Source of the DNA: Bacillota bacterium
GTDB taxonomy: Bacteria; Bacillota; Clostridia; Lachnospirales; Lachnospiraceae
Assembly (NCBI GenBank): GCA_023436225.1
Contig: JAEZKA010000056.1
Coordinates: forward strand, 1-64,000
Reading direction: 5' to 3'
DNA: 64,000 nt
Below the pieces are notes generated by a model, which did no database searches, was not told the origin of the DNA, and was given only the letters and a program-made list of their open reading frames with translations. Shown piece by piece: positions 53,156-62,010 of this stretch (the first letter of the stretch is position 1; every line of letters starts with the position of its first letter). The position numbers were made by a program, and so were the translations under genes.

Positions 53156-53689
53156 TTATACCGATGTACTAACCTCTTTTGTTACTTCTAACCTCTTCAC
53201 CAAAACCGGGATGAGGATCAATTGAATCACGATTCCAGGAATTGCATTGATAAAACCATTCGCAACAAAGATCTTCCAGGTAAAGCTATTTCCAATAAGG
53301 GAGAACACCAAGGCCGATACGATACCCCATACGATACGCCCTAAAATCATTGCTGTAATCAGAGAAATATATATTCCAAATTTACTTGTTTTTAGTTTTT
53401 TATATAGTAAGCCTGTTACAAGTCCATAGATGGCCAATTCCGGAGCCATGCTAACTGCTGCAGGGATCATGAGCGGCATTCCTGTCAATACACTTCTGAG
53501 CAAAGGAACACTCAGACCGACGATGAGACCATAGGGGCCTCCACATATAAATCCACATAGTATAACCGGAATATGCATCGGAAGCAGCATATTACCAATC
53601 CGAGGTATCTGCATTGTGATAAAAGGTAGTATAATTCCCAGGGCTATAAAAAATGCCGATAAAACCAAATTCTTATATTGTCTTTCCAA
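53156..53689 (-). CDS. ECF transporter S-component
   Basis: A 177 aa integral membrane protein with about six hydrophobic segments. LLPMHIPVILCGFICGG and the following GLIVGLSVPLLRSVLTGMP form the typical substrate-binding S-component pattern of energy-coupling factor importers. Specificity cannot be read from it: vitamins, nickel or other small molecules are possible, and a link with the nickel enzyme LarA is tempting but unproven. The start is TTG 53689, with AGGAGAG upstream. It lies between the larC1-like gene (24 bp away) and the kinase gene (17 bp away). Confidence 0.82.
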   Translation of the reverse strand: MERQYKNLVLSAFFIALGIILPFITMQIPRIGNMLLPMHIPVILCGFICGGPYGLIVGLSVPLLRSVLTGMPLMIPAAVSMAPELAIYGLVTGLLYKKLKTSKFGIYISLITAMILGRIVWGIVSALVFSLIGNSFTWKIFVANGFINAIPGIVIQLILIPVLVKRLEVTKEVSTSV

Positions 53690-53712
53690 AATAAAACTCT
53701 CCTATCGTAGTA

Positions 53713-54519
53713 CTATAATGATTCTTCATTTATTAGAATTGCCCTTAGGATACTGGAGCATTTATACTCTCTTTTCCCTGCACCCAAACCAATTTTCTGT
53801 ATTGAATATTCTCTTGGCAGCTCCTTGTCGGTACGAATTGCTGCAGCTATGGCCGCTCCCGTAGGTGTGACCAGCTCACCCTCCACATCAATAATCTGAA
53901 GATTTAACTGATGTACTTCGTCTATATTCTTAACCGCCGGTACCTGCAGTAGTCCATGCCGGCATCGTATGGTTCCTGTTCCGTCGGCGATATAAGGAAT
54001 CATTGTTTTGCTGATCCCAAGATCATCAAAGCAGACTGCTGCCGCAACAATATCTGCAATAGAATCAACCGCTCCCACCTCGTGAAAGTGAACCTGCTCC
54101 ACCGGAACGCCATGTGCCTTTGCCTCAGCCTTGGCAAGAATTCGAAATATCTTCATAGATAGGCTTTTGGCACCCGAGGTCATGTCTGCACTTTGAATAA
54201 TATCTTCAATTTCTCTGATACCCCTGCATTCCTGATCATGATGTGCCTCCCTTTCCATAGGAGACTCTCCTGCTTGTCCGTGAAGATACTCCATGTCATG
54301 ATCATGATTTTCATGTTTTTCATCCAGTACAACTAAGAAATCACAAGCCTCAACTCCTGACTTTTCTACCCTGCTTACTCTTATATCAAATCCTTGAACA
54401 AAAAGACTGTTTAGAGCTCTTAGCAATATCTCCTGATTTGCTCCCAAATCCAGCATTGCTGCAACGAACATATCACCGCTAATACCAGAGCTACAGTCCA
54501 AATATAATACCTTGTTCAT
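53713..54519 (-). CDS. larC: LarC1-like nickel insertion protein
   Basis: About 268 aa. It begins LYLDCSSGISGDMFVAAMLD, the hallmark of LarC/DUF111 proteins, has a His/Asp-rich stretch HENHDHDMEYLHG and the following MEREAHHD (likely metal binding, about residues 88-115), and VHFHEVGAVDSIADIVAA. LarC transfers nickel onto the LarA pincer cofactor. The usual C-terminal half (LarC2) is absent: the frame ends and the ECF gene starts 24 bp later. The start is ATG 54519 after AGGAGG. It leads the LarC1-ECF-kinase unit under two operators. Confidence 0.88.
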   Translation of the reverse strand: MNKVLYLDCSSGISGDMFVAAMLDLGANQEILLRALNSLFVQGFDIRVSRVEKSGVEACDFLVVLDEKHENHDHDMEYLHGQAGESPMEREAHHDQECRGIREIEDIIQSADMTSGAKSLSMKIFRILAKAEAKAHGVPVEQVHFHEVGAVDSIADIVAAAVCFDDLGISKTMIPYIADGTGTIRCRHGLLQVPAVKNIDEVHQLNLQIIDVEGELVTPTGAAIAAAIRTDKELPREYSIQKIGLGAGKREYKCSSILRAILINEESL

Positions 54520-54565
54520 GCCTTCCACCTCCTATTGCTTATCTACTATTATTCTAGCATTGTTA

Positions 54566-54610
54566 CGCAAACTTTTGCGAAAATTATACGCAAACGTTTG
54601 CTATCAATAA
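54566..54610 (-). promoter_or_regulatory. Promoter of larC with two LacI-type operators
   Basis: On the minus strand, TTATTG (54605-54610) and TATAAT (54583-54588) are spaced by 16 bp. The perfect palindrome GCAAACGTTTGC (54590-54601) fills the spacer. A second operator, CGCAAAAGTTTGCG (54566-54579), lies just after the -10 box near the expected transcription start. The operator centres are 23 bp apart, two helical turns, an ideal repression layout. Confidence 0.8.
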
Positions 54611-54707
54611 AAGGATCGCCTGCCTACCGCAGCATATGCTAATAATGGTATGTTAATCGATCCAATCTTACTGAGTCTCTCAACACACCATCTGCTGTAC
54701 ATCTCTA

Positions 54708-55385
54708 TTACATAAATAAATGCTCTATATTCAAATCATGGATTATCTGGATAATTTCTTTGGTACGACTACATCCAAATTTTTTTAATAACCCCTTTAC
54801 CTGTGTCTTTATTGTGCTGGTCTCTACACTTCGAATTCCGGCAATTTGATTGACCTTATACCCCTGTAATAGCAGTTTTAACATTTCTCTCTCGGTCGGT
54901 GTTAAATTTGAAATGTTATTTATAAAGAACAGCAGACTTCGTTCACTTTTTTGAAGTCTTGAAAACTCCTGCAGGATCGTTTCATGAATATTGCTTTGCA
55001 TAATCGGATGTCCTTCATATGCACAACGGATGTGATTTAGTATATCCTCGTCCTCACAGCCTTTTACCATATAATCCGACGCACCAGCCCCCATAGCGGT
55101 CACTATGATTTCTCTTGTTTCATGCGCTGTCAGAAATATAATATTTGCTTCCGGATTTTCTTCTCTGATCTTTTGTGTTGCGAGGATACCTGCATTCATC
55201 ACTTCCATTTCAATGTCCATCAAAATAAGATCATAGTTAACCTCTCTTGCCAAACTAATAACTTCTTTTGCACTTGATGCTTCTCCAACCACTTCCATAT
55301 CGGGCTGTCCATTGATCAGTTCCCTCATGTCTTCCCGTAATAACGAAAAGTCATCCGCAATTAAAATCTTAATCATTTTACTCAT
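54708..55385 (-). CDS. NarL/LuxR-family response regulator
   Basis: About 225 aa. The receiver has IADDF acidic pair, phospho-Asp in LILMDIEME and Thr in FLTAHE. The C-terminal LuxR-type helix-turn-helix contains LTPTEREMLKLLLQGYKVNQIAG and later STIKTQVKGLLKKFG. The start is placed at ATG 55385 where the receiver fold begins; the open frame continues upstream to 55547, overlapping the kinase gene, but that extension is not receiver-like. The kinase gene lies 88 bp upstream and is the cognate sensor. It is last in the co-oriented transporter-nag block, which it may regulate. Confidence 0.88.
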   Translation of the reverse strand: MSKMIKILIADDFSLLREDMRELINGQPDMEVVGEASSAKEVISLAREVNYDLILMDIEMEVMNAGILATQKIREENPEANIIFLTAHETREIIVTAMGAGASDYMVKGCEDEDILNHIRCAYEGHPIMQSNIHETILQEFSRLQKSERSLLFFINNISNLTPTEREMLKLLLQGYKVNQIAGIRSVETSTIKTQVKGLLKKFGCSRTKEIIQIIHDLNIEHLFM

Positions 55386-55473
55386 TATACTAACCACACC
55401 TTCATCAAAGCCTGCATACTTTGGGCCGCAGGCAAGTTCACTTTTTTCGCTTCGTGCTATACCAGGTGACCAA

Positions 55474-56967
55474 TTACTGATACTTTGGCAGCAATATATA
55501 AAAGCTGCTCCCTTCTCCTTCCTTACTTTCCACTCGCAAAGATCCAAGATGGCTCTTTACAATCTCTCTTACATAATATAGCCCCATTCCCCAGTTAAAA
55601 TTAGAATTTTTACTTGAATAAAATGGTTCAAATATCTTTTTTGCATGACTCTTATTCATACCGCAACCATTATCTCTCACTTCAATTACTGTATACAGCC
55701 TCTCATTATGACATAGCAAGGATACCTTTCCCTCTTCCTTCCTGTCCGAGTTTAGTACCGCTTCCTGAGCATTAATCAGTAAATTATATAGTGCCTCACA
55801 TAAGTTGATCTTATCAGCCAGAATCATTGTATTATCCCCAATATCAACGTATACGTTCGCATCGGGATATTTCTTACGAAAAAGCTCCAAAGCATTTTCC
55901 GTGATTTCTTTCATGCTGACCGGTATCATGTAAATGGCATTTGACTTGACACATCGATACAGCTCTTCCATTCTGTTCAGCATCAAATTATTAACCTCTT
56001 CCAATGAAGCTACGTATTCTACTAGCTTTTGCACATCTACCTCCGGCTGTTCATATAACTGCCTGATACGTTTATAGATTACCTTATTGGATAATAGCTG
56101 ATTCTTCATACTGTGTACAAACACGGATACTCCAACTTTCACAAAGTCGAATTTTCGTTCCATAACCATGTCTTCTTTGGTATCCATATAGTTTCTTCTC
56201 GTAAAACGAAACAAACTATAAAAGCCCAGTACACAGCATATGACGCTAATAATCACTAAGGTCAAATAGCTAAATAGCGAGGGATCCACCTGCATATACC
56301 CTATGCCTTTATTCCAGGAAAACGTATACCAGTAAAAATGATAAACCTGCCCCGGATCCTGTTTGTAGTATAAATAATATATTCCGGAAAGCGCGAACAT
56401 ACTTATCATGATCTGGGTAAATTGTCTTCTGCAAAATTTCATTGTGATTGACTTAAATTCATAAACAAATAGAAAAGCCGATATGAGAAGATATGCCGTC
56501 ATCCAAGATAACGATCCGTATACCAGAATAATCCGGATAAAGGGCCTTTCCAATGTGATAAGCCGATATACCCAAGGAAAATAAAGAACCAGCGTTATCA
56601 TCGGTAATACCGCGACAGCTTTGGATATCCAATTATTTTTCCTAATGAAGGGAATCATGGAATAGCTCATCGCAAACTCGATCAAGAAAAGAGGAAATAA
56701 GGTTCTACCTAATGCAATTAGAAAACCCATCTGATCCAGTGTGATCAAAAAATATTGTATCTTACTTTTAATCTCCTTTGAAAAATAAAATAAATGTATT
56801 ATTTCAGAGGAAATACCGCCCTTTTTTGCTATGAATATCATAACCCCGCATATTTCGAGCATCAAACTTAAACACAATCCAAAAAGATAGATTGATTCCT
56901 TACTCTTTTTTAAGAACAAAATTAGCACGGAGGCTATTACGAGACAGACGGTAAGTATAATTAGCAT
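55474..56967 (-). CDS. Membrane sensor histidine kinase
   Basis: A 497 aa protein. About eight hydrophobic segments span residues 1-265. The kinase core has VHSMKNQLLS (likely phospho-His, about 288), LYNLLINAQEAV (N box), DNGCGMNKSHAKKIFEPFYSS (G1/F boxes, about 430) and GMGLYYVREIV (G2). No PAS or HAMP domain is evident; the membrane region itself may sense the signal. The ATG follows GAGGAG. It is 82 bp downstream of nagA and upstream of the LuxR-type regulator in the same direction. Confidence 0.88.
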   Translation of the reverse strand: MLIILTVCLVIASVLILFLKKSKESIYLFGLCLSLMLEICGVMIFIAKKGGISSEIIHLFYFSKEIKSKIQYFLITLDQMGFLIALGRTLFPLFLIEFAMSYSMIPFIRKNNWISKAVAVLPMITLVLYFPWVYRLITLERPFIRIILVYGSLSWMTAYLLISAFLFVYEFKSITMKFCRRQFTQIMISMFALSGIYYLYYKQDPGQVYHFYWYTFSWNKGIGYMQVDPSLFSYLTLVIISVICCVLGFYSLFRFTRRNYMDTKEDMVMERKFDFVKVGVSVFVHSMKNQLLSNKVIYKRIRQLYEQPEVDVQKLVEYVASLEEVNNLMLNRMEELYRCVKSNAIYMIPVSMKEITENALELFRKKYPDANVYVDIGDNTMILADKINLCEALYNLLINAQEAVLNSDRKEEGKVSLLCHNERLYTVIEVRDNGCGMNKSHAKKIFEPFYSSKNSNFNWGMGLYYVREIVKSHLGSLRVESKEGEGSSFYILLPKYQ

Positions 56968-57048
56968 TTTTGTTCTCCTCAGTTTCTATGATTGATTGGA
57001 GTGTCAACAGCCTTACAAGTAACTTGGCTTTTGACACTCCAATCCTGA

Positions 57049-58200
57049 CTAAAGTTTTTGAATTTTCTTCCCTTGAACAAATACTTCAAAGATGTCATTG
57101 CTTTCATCCAGAACGACAAGATCTGCATCCTTACCATCTGCGATCGATCCCTTGTTATCATATATATTGATTAACCTTGCAGGATTTTCAGTCAGAAGAG
57201 GAAGCACCTCTTCCAGTGGTCTCCCGGTAAAGAAAAGTAAATTTTTTAAGGCGATATTCTGTGTCAGTGTACTTCCGGCACGTGTTCCGTCCTCCAGCTT
57301 TGCATCCCCGTCTTTCACAATGACATTATTTACCCCTAGCTTGTAATTTCCATCCGGTAAACCTGCTGCCATAATGGAATCTGTAATTGCAATCACCTTA
57401 TCCAGTCCCTTGGTCTTAATTAACAGGCGGACTACTCCCGGATGCAAATGTCTTCCATCACAAATCGCTTCACAGTAAATATCTGATTCTAAAACAGCTC
57501 CCATAATAGCGGGGTAATGCTGATGCATAAGCTTCATTGCATTAAAGGTATGGGTGCAAGCAGACGCACCATTATTAATTGCCTGCCAGCTGGTATCATA
57601 ATCGGCACCGGAATGGCCGATTGCTACTGTCATCCCAAGCTCTATCATCTTTGGAATATCATCCACAATGCCTTCTACCTCCGGTGAGATTGTAATGTAC
57701 TTAATATCTCCTTCTGCGAGACTCTGATACTCTCGCAGTAATGGCATATTCGGCATCTGCAGTAAATGCTCCGGCATTGCTCCCTTATATAAACTGCACA
57801 AAAATGGTCCTTCCAGATGAATTCCTACTAAGTTAGCTCCTTTCTGTTCCATACCTTTATGCTTTTTATATTCACCAATACACCACTGTGTTTGTTCTTT
57901 GGTATCCGTAAGTACAGAAGCCAACCAAGAAGTTGTTCCACAGCTAGCTGCTGCTCTACATATTGTTTCCAATCCCTCCGCAGTTGCCGCATTCACATCC
58001 ACTCCTGCAGCTCCATGACAGTGTATGTCAATAAAACCCGGAACAACTTTTTTCCCTGATACATCCAATATATCAGCCGTCTCAGGAAGCTTCTCGTCTG
58101 CCGGAAGCAATTCTATCTTCCCGTTATGAATACCAACGGTCATTTCTTCAAAAGTATGATTGATATAAACTTGCCCATTCGTTAAATAGTATTCAGACAT
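57049..58200 (-). CDS. nagA: N-acetylglucosamine-6-phosphate deacetylase
   Basis: About 383 aa, amidohydrolase fold. Metal-binding motif IDIHCHGAAGVDVN (about residues 58-71), substrate region GIHLEGPFL with the metal Glu, IGHSGADYD with a metal His, CTHTFNAM, and the catalytic Asp in ITDSIMAAG. It removes acetate from GlcNAc-6-phosphate to give glucosamine-6-phosphate, the substrate of NagB. The start is ATG 58200, with AAAGGAGG upstream; the longer open frame to 58341 overlaps nagB and is not used. It is 11 bp downstream of nagB. Confidence 0.93.
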   Translation of the reverse strand: MSEYYLTNGQVYINHTFEEMTVGIHNGKIELLPADEKLPETADILDVSGKKVVPGFIDIHCHGAAGVDVNAATAEGLETICRAAASCGTTSWLASVLTDTKEQTQWCIGEYKKHKGMEQKGANLVGIHLEGPFLCSLYKGAMPEHLLQMPNMPLLREYQSLAEGDIKYITISPEVEGIVDDIPKMIELGMTVAIGHSGADYDTSWQAINNGASACTHTFNAMKLMHQHYPAIMGAVLESDIYCEAICDGRHLHPGVVRLLIKTKGLDKVIAITDSIMAAGLPDGNYKLGVNNVIVKDGDAKLEDGTRAGSTLTQNIALKNLLFFTGRPLEEVLPLLTENPARLINIYDNKGSIADGKDADLVVLDESNDIFEVFVQGKKIQKL

Positions 58201-58211
58201 AGGAGCCTCCT

Positions 58212-59033
58212 TTATTCCGGCAGATTCGCCACAAATTCGGTAAGCTGTATATGAATATCCGGATGACCCTGTAGCAGGCTTACCGGAAAATGTGCACTCT
58301 TTTCCCCATAGGCCGCATGTCTTACAACACTTCTGTGCCAATCACGAAAACATCCCAGACGGATCTTTCTTGCTTGTGAAATTTCATTGATTCCAACGGT
58401 AATGCAGTATTTTGGCATATCATCCATTGCTCCATTCAAATCACCGATGGAATTTACTGCTCTTGTTTCTTTGGCAATTTCCAGTATCCGCGTCTGCAGT
58501 TGTAAAAATTCCTCCGGACTTAATTCATCGGAAGCTTCATTAAATGCTACATGCCCATTAATTCCAATTCCTCCAAAGCATATATCCACGCCACCTAAGC
58601 GTTCAATTAATTGAGGGATATATTTAATGTTATCCGGATCCGGAAAAACACGCTGGGATTCTGGCATCACTAAGTCTTCCTTTATTTTAGAGTACACATT
58701 GCGATCCATAAAGCCACGGAAACTAAGTCTGTGTTCTTTTGAAATCCACTGCTTGTCGTCCGTAAGATACTCATCCATATTAATAAACCAAACATCCTTT
58801 AAGCTAACCTTTTCTTCATTCACCATCTTCACAAAATATGGATACTGTCCCACCGGCCCTACCGGACAGATAAACACAGTTTTCTCTCCCATTGCATTTT
58901 TTCGTTTGATCTCCGCTAGCATTTCCTCAGCCATTGCCTTGAATACAGCATCATTATTCTCCCTAACAATGAGCGGAATTTTCGGATTGTTTAGTAACTC
59001 TTCTTTATTATAGTAATAGTAATTATGATACAT
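58212..59033 (-). CDS. nagB: Glucosamine-6-phosphate deaminase-like protein
   Basis: A 273 aa NagB/RpiA-fold protein. Signatures are FICPVGPVGQYP (phosphate loop), WFINMDEYLTDD with the catalytic Asp, GGIGINGHVAFNE and the C-terminal SLLQGHPDIHI. NagB converts glucosamine-6-phosphate to fructose-6-phosphate and ammonia. Some loops differ from typical NagB (CPVGPVGQ rather than LPTGSTP), so a NagB-like deaminase or isomerase with another amino-sugar substrate is possible. The ATG follows GGAG. It lies between the ABC binding-protein gene and nagA. Confidence 0.85.
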   Translation of the reverse strand: MYHNYYYYNKEELLNNPKIPLIVRENNDAVFKAMAEEMLAEIKRKNAMGEKTVFICPVGPVGQYPYFVKMVNEEKVSLKDVWFINMDEYLTDDKQWISKEHRLSFRGFMDRNVYSKIKEDLVMPESQRVFPDPDNIKYIPQLIERLGGVDICFGGIGINGHVAFNEASDELSPEEFLQLQTRILEIAKETRAVNSIGDLNGAMDDMPKYCITVGINEISQARKIRLGCFRDWHRSVVRHAAYGEKSAHFPVSLLQGHPDIHIQLTEFVANLPE

Positions 59034-59087
59034 ATTTTCTCCTTTATTATATAATTATTTATGATTAACTACCTTTTATATAGTAGC

Positions 59088-59119
59088 AAGATAGAGCTAC
59101 CTTCTGGTAGCCCTATCTT
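59088..59119 (-). promoter_or_regulatory. Hairpin between binding-protein gene and nagB
   Basis: AAGATAGAGCTACC / GGTAGCCCTATCTT pairs over 13 of 14 positions with a four-base loop. It has no strong T-tract, so it may be an attenuator or an mRNA-stability element that sets relative expression of the binding protein and the enzymes. Confidence 0.6.
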
Positions 59120-59160
59120 ACCGTACATAACTACCAACATTTGTCGGAAGTATCTATCTT

Positions 59161-60234
59161 TTAATATTCTCCAGCTTCCATCATAACGTCTAGCATAACA
59201 TAATCTGTAACCGCCGGATTGCCTTCTACTGCTCCTGCTGCAATAAAATTATTCTTCTGTAATTCATAGTGTCCTTCTACCAAACCATTCGCAGCTCCTT
59301 CAGCAACTTCTTTTCCTGTTAGCCATTCTGCATCACCACGCTGTGCATATACAGTTTCTGTGTCCTGTGCTACCTGCTTAGCAATTAGTTCAGCGGTTTC
59401 TTGCTGATGCTCATCTGCAGCATAATCCATCGCTTTGAACAGTGCGCGTGTAAATCTTACTAAGATATCTCTGTTTTCCTTCGCATAATTAGGCATTGCA
59501 ATCCAGCTTGCTAAGGATACCGTTTTATCGGAGAAGGTAAGATTGTCTGTTAGCTTTGTAGCCTCCGGCATTTCATCCAGGATTTTTAAGCTGTTCGGTG
59601 ACCAGGTAGCTGCTGCATCAACACCACCGGATAGCATAGCAGTAACAATTGCGGATGCATCCATATCCACTGCTTTAATATCATCCATAGTCATACCTGC
59701 TTTTGCTAATGAGTTAAGCAGAATATCCTCACTGGAACTTCCTGATGAGTATGCCACTTTCTTACCTGCGAGATCTTCAACAGAAGTGATTCCTTTTCCA
59801 CCGATTAATGCATCACCATTAGAAATATGGGATAATGCAAAGATGGTTGCCTGCCCGTTAATGGCGAGTTTATGTGCTCCCTGTCCAATGTAACCAATAT
59901 CAATACTTCCTGATTCCATCGCTGCTATAATTGTAGGCCCATCCTGGAATTCGGTTAACTCAACTGTAATTCCCTCTTCTGCCAAATAGCCCTGCGCTAT
60001 GGCATTTTCGATTGCCCATAGACTTCCGTAATTAGGCATATATGCAACGGATAGTGTTACTGGCTCCACGCTAACCTCTGGTTCTACGGTATCTGTTCCC
60101 TGTGTGTCCTTCTTTTCTGTTTGCGGAGCAGTGGTTGGGGCTACCTCCGGTGTTTCTGCCTTACTTCCGCATCCAGTCAACATACCTACGATCATCGCTG
60201 TTGCCAAAAAAACACTCAATACTTTCTTTTTCAT
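59161..60234 (-). CDS. ABC importer substrate-binding lipoprotein (NMT1/SsuA/TauA-like)
   Basis: A 357 aa lipoprotein: signal peptide ending MLTGCG (Cys about residue 22), then a Thr/Pro/Glu linker. The mature part follows the type II binding fold of sulfonate/nitrate/taurine/thiamine-precursor systems: YGSLWAIENAIAQGYLAEEGI, MESGSIDIGYIG, VEDLAGKKVAYSSGSS, and GGVDAAATW. The ligand is unknown. The downstream amino-sugar genes make an amino-sugar derivative or sulfonated compound possible. The ribosome site is AAGGAGG. It is separated by 229 bp from the ATPase gene and may have its own promoter. Confidence 0.88.
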   Translation of the reverse strand: MKKKVLSVFLATAMIVGMLTGCGSKAETPEVAPTTAPQTEKKDTQGTDTVEPEVSVEPVTLSVAYMPNYGSLWAIENAIAQGYLAEEGITVELTEFQDGPTIIAAMESGSIDIGYIGQGAHKLAINGQATIFALSHISNGDALIGGKGITSVEDLAGKKVAYSSGSSSEDILLNSLAKAGMTMDDIKAVDMDASAIVTAMLSGGVDAAATWSPNSLKILDEMPEATKLTDNLTFSDKTVSLASWIAMPNYAKENRDILVRFTRALFKAMDYAADEHQQETAELIAKQVAQDTETVYAQRGDAEWLTGKEVAEGAANGLVEGHYELQKNNFIAAGAVEGNPAVTDYVMLDVMMEAGEY

Positions 60235-60463
60235 AGACCTTCCTCCTTATTATTATGCATTTATATTGGAACCTTCGACCGCTAAGTACTCTAGCTTTGC
60301 CGATTCCATTTATATTAAAATTCCTTCCTTTTCATCTAATAGTTTTTGCTCCTTTATTGATAAATATGATACTTTGCGTTTTATCCATCAACGGAAGGAA
60401 ACTTTAATATTTCATTCACTAATTCGTACGTTGTATCCTTACGGACTTGCTTTCGGTGTATCC

Positions 60464-61255
60464 TTACTTTCTTACCTCAAGGTATTCCTGGTACACCTGA
60501 CCCCAAATATAATTCTTTAACTCTATAAATCTTGGTTCCATCCTTGTTTCCTGATTACGAGGATAAGGAATATCAATATCAACAATTTCTTTAATACATC
60601 CCGGTCTTGCACTCATAATAATTACCTTTTGTGCCAATATAATTGCCTCATCTACATCGTGCGTAATAAAGAAACATGTTTTTCTTTCTTTTTCCCAGGT
60701 TTCAAGAAGCTCTTGCTGAAGCTGTGTTCTTGTCTGAGCATCCAATGCTCCAAATGGCTCATCCATCAACAGAATGGAGGGATTCACCGCATATGCTCTA
60801 GCGATGGCAACTCTCTGCTTCATACCACCGGACAGCTCCTTCGGATAATGATTCACAAAATCCTCTAGCTGTACCATTTTTATATACTTCATTGCAATCT
60901 CTTCTGCTTCTTTTCCCTTAATTCCTTTTAATCTCAGGCCAAACATAACATTCTTCTTTACTGTCAGCCATGGGAATAATGCATACTGTTGGAATACAAC
61001 ACCTCTCTCTGTACCGGTTCCGTTTACTTCCTTCCCATCACAGAGGACCTTACCGGAGCTTGGCTCTGATAGCCCTGCTATAATATTCAACAATGTGGAC
61101 TTTCCACAGCCTGAGGGTCCAACTACACAGATAAATTCATTTTCCTTAATGTCAAGATCAACACCGTTTAGGGCAATCATTTCACCATTTCTGGTATTAA
61201 AAACCTTTCTGACATTGTCAATTTTAACTTTTACACTTCTCTCTTCTCCTGCCAT
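60464..61255 (-). CDS. ABC importer ATP-binding subunit (SsuB/TauB-like)
   Basis: A 263 aa ATPase. Walker A is GPSGCGKST, Q-loop VVFQQYALFPW, signature LSGGMKQRVAIARA, Walker B LLMDEPFGALD and H-loop FITHDVDEAI. The length and the ALFPW motif are typical of SsuB/TauB/NrtD-type subunits. Its start overlaps the 3' end of the permease gene by 25 bp (ribosome site AGAGGAGG within that gene), showing tight coupling. It powers import through the permease with the binding protein encoded downstream. Confidence 0.93.
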   Translation of the reverse strand: MAGEERSVKVKIDNVRKVFNTRNGEMIALNGVDLDIKENEFICVVGPSGCGKSTLLNIIAGLSEPSSGKVLCDGKEVNGTGTERGVVFQQYALFPWLTVKKNVMFGLRLKGIKGKEAEEIAMKYIKMVQLEDFVNHYPKELSGGMKQRVAIARAYAVNPSILLMDEPFGALDAQTRTQLQQELLETWEKERKTCFFITHDVDEAIILAQKVIIMSARPGCIKEIVDIDIPYPRNQETRMEPRFIELKNYIWGQVYQEYLEVRK

Positions 61256-62010
61256 CCCGTGAACCTCCTCTCTAGGAATTTAACAAACTTCTCTACCAGC
61301 ATTCCAATGATACCAATAATTATGATATATAGAAGCATGGGTGCCGATTCAAAGCTATTATTTAGTGATCGAATTCTCATACCCAAACCAGCAACAGCTC
61401 CCGTAGATTCTGCTGCAATCAGCGTGGTTAAAGCGGTAGAGCTTCCTAATCGAATTGCTGTTATAATAAATGGTAATGTTGCCGGTGCAATTACTTTAAA
61501 GAAAATATCCTTATCATTTGCGCCTAATACTCTTGCTGCTTTTATCAAAGTTGCATCTACATTAATAACACCCTGGTAGATTGTAACTGTCATAATCAGG
61601 AATGTTGCAATAGTAATGACAATAATCTGTGGTTTACGACCCACACCTGCTGAAATAACAATCAATGGTACATATGCAAGTGGTGGAATGTTACGTACAA
61701 ACTGAATCCACGGTTCGATTATATTTCTGACCGGTGCATACCAAGCCATTAGAATTGCAGTCGGTAGAGACAATACAAAGCCAATTGCGAAGCCAGCGAT
61801 TACCGAGATCAAACTGCTTGTAATATCTGTCCAAAATACACCTCGTGATATCATCGTTCCCATTGACTTCACTGTTAGTATTATGTTTGGAAAGCTTCTT
61901 GCTGTCTGTGGATTAAGTGATAAAAGATACCACAAAACCATTGCTGATAGAAGCGAAATAAGCAGCCAAGCCGTTTTAGGAATTTTGTTGACCTTTTTTT
62001 TATTATTCAT
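61231..62010 (-). CDS. ABC importer permease (SsuC/TauC-like)
   Basis: A 259 aa membrane protein with about six hydrophobic segments. The BPD permease EAA-like loop is seen as AARVLGANDKDIFFKVIAPATLPFI (about residues 165-190). FVRNIPPLAYVPLIVI and ALTTLIAAESTGAVAGLG are conserved in the SsuC/TauC/NrtB group. It is the first gene of the importer unit; the promoter should lie in the 62011-62548 gap, which it shares with the divergent DUF4838 gene. Confidence 0.92.
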   Translation of the reverse strand: MNNKKKVNKIPKTAWLLISLLSAMVLWYLLSLNPQTARSFPNIILTVKSMGTMISRGVFWTDITSSLISVIAGFAIGFVLSLPTAILMAWYAPVRNIIEPWIQFVRNIPPLAYVPLIVISAGVGRKPQIIVITIATFLIMTVTIYQGVINVDATLIKAARVLGANDKDIFFKVIAPATLPFIITAIRLGSSTALTTLIAAESTGAVAGLGMRIRSLNNSFESAPMLLYIIIIGIIGMLVEKFVKFLERRFTGWQEKREV

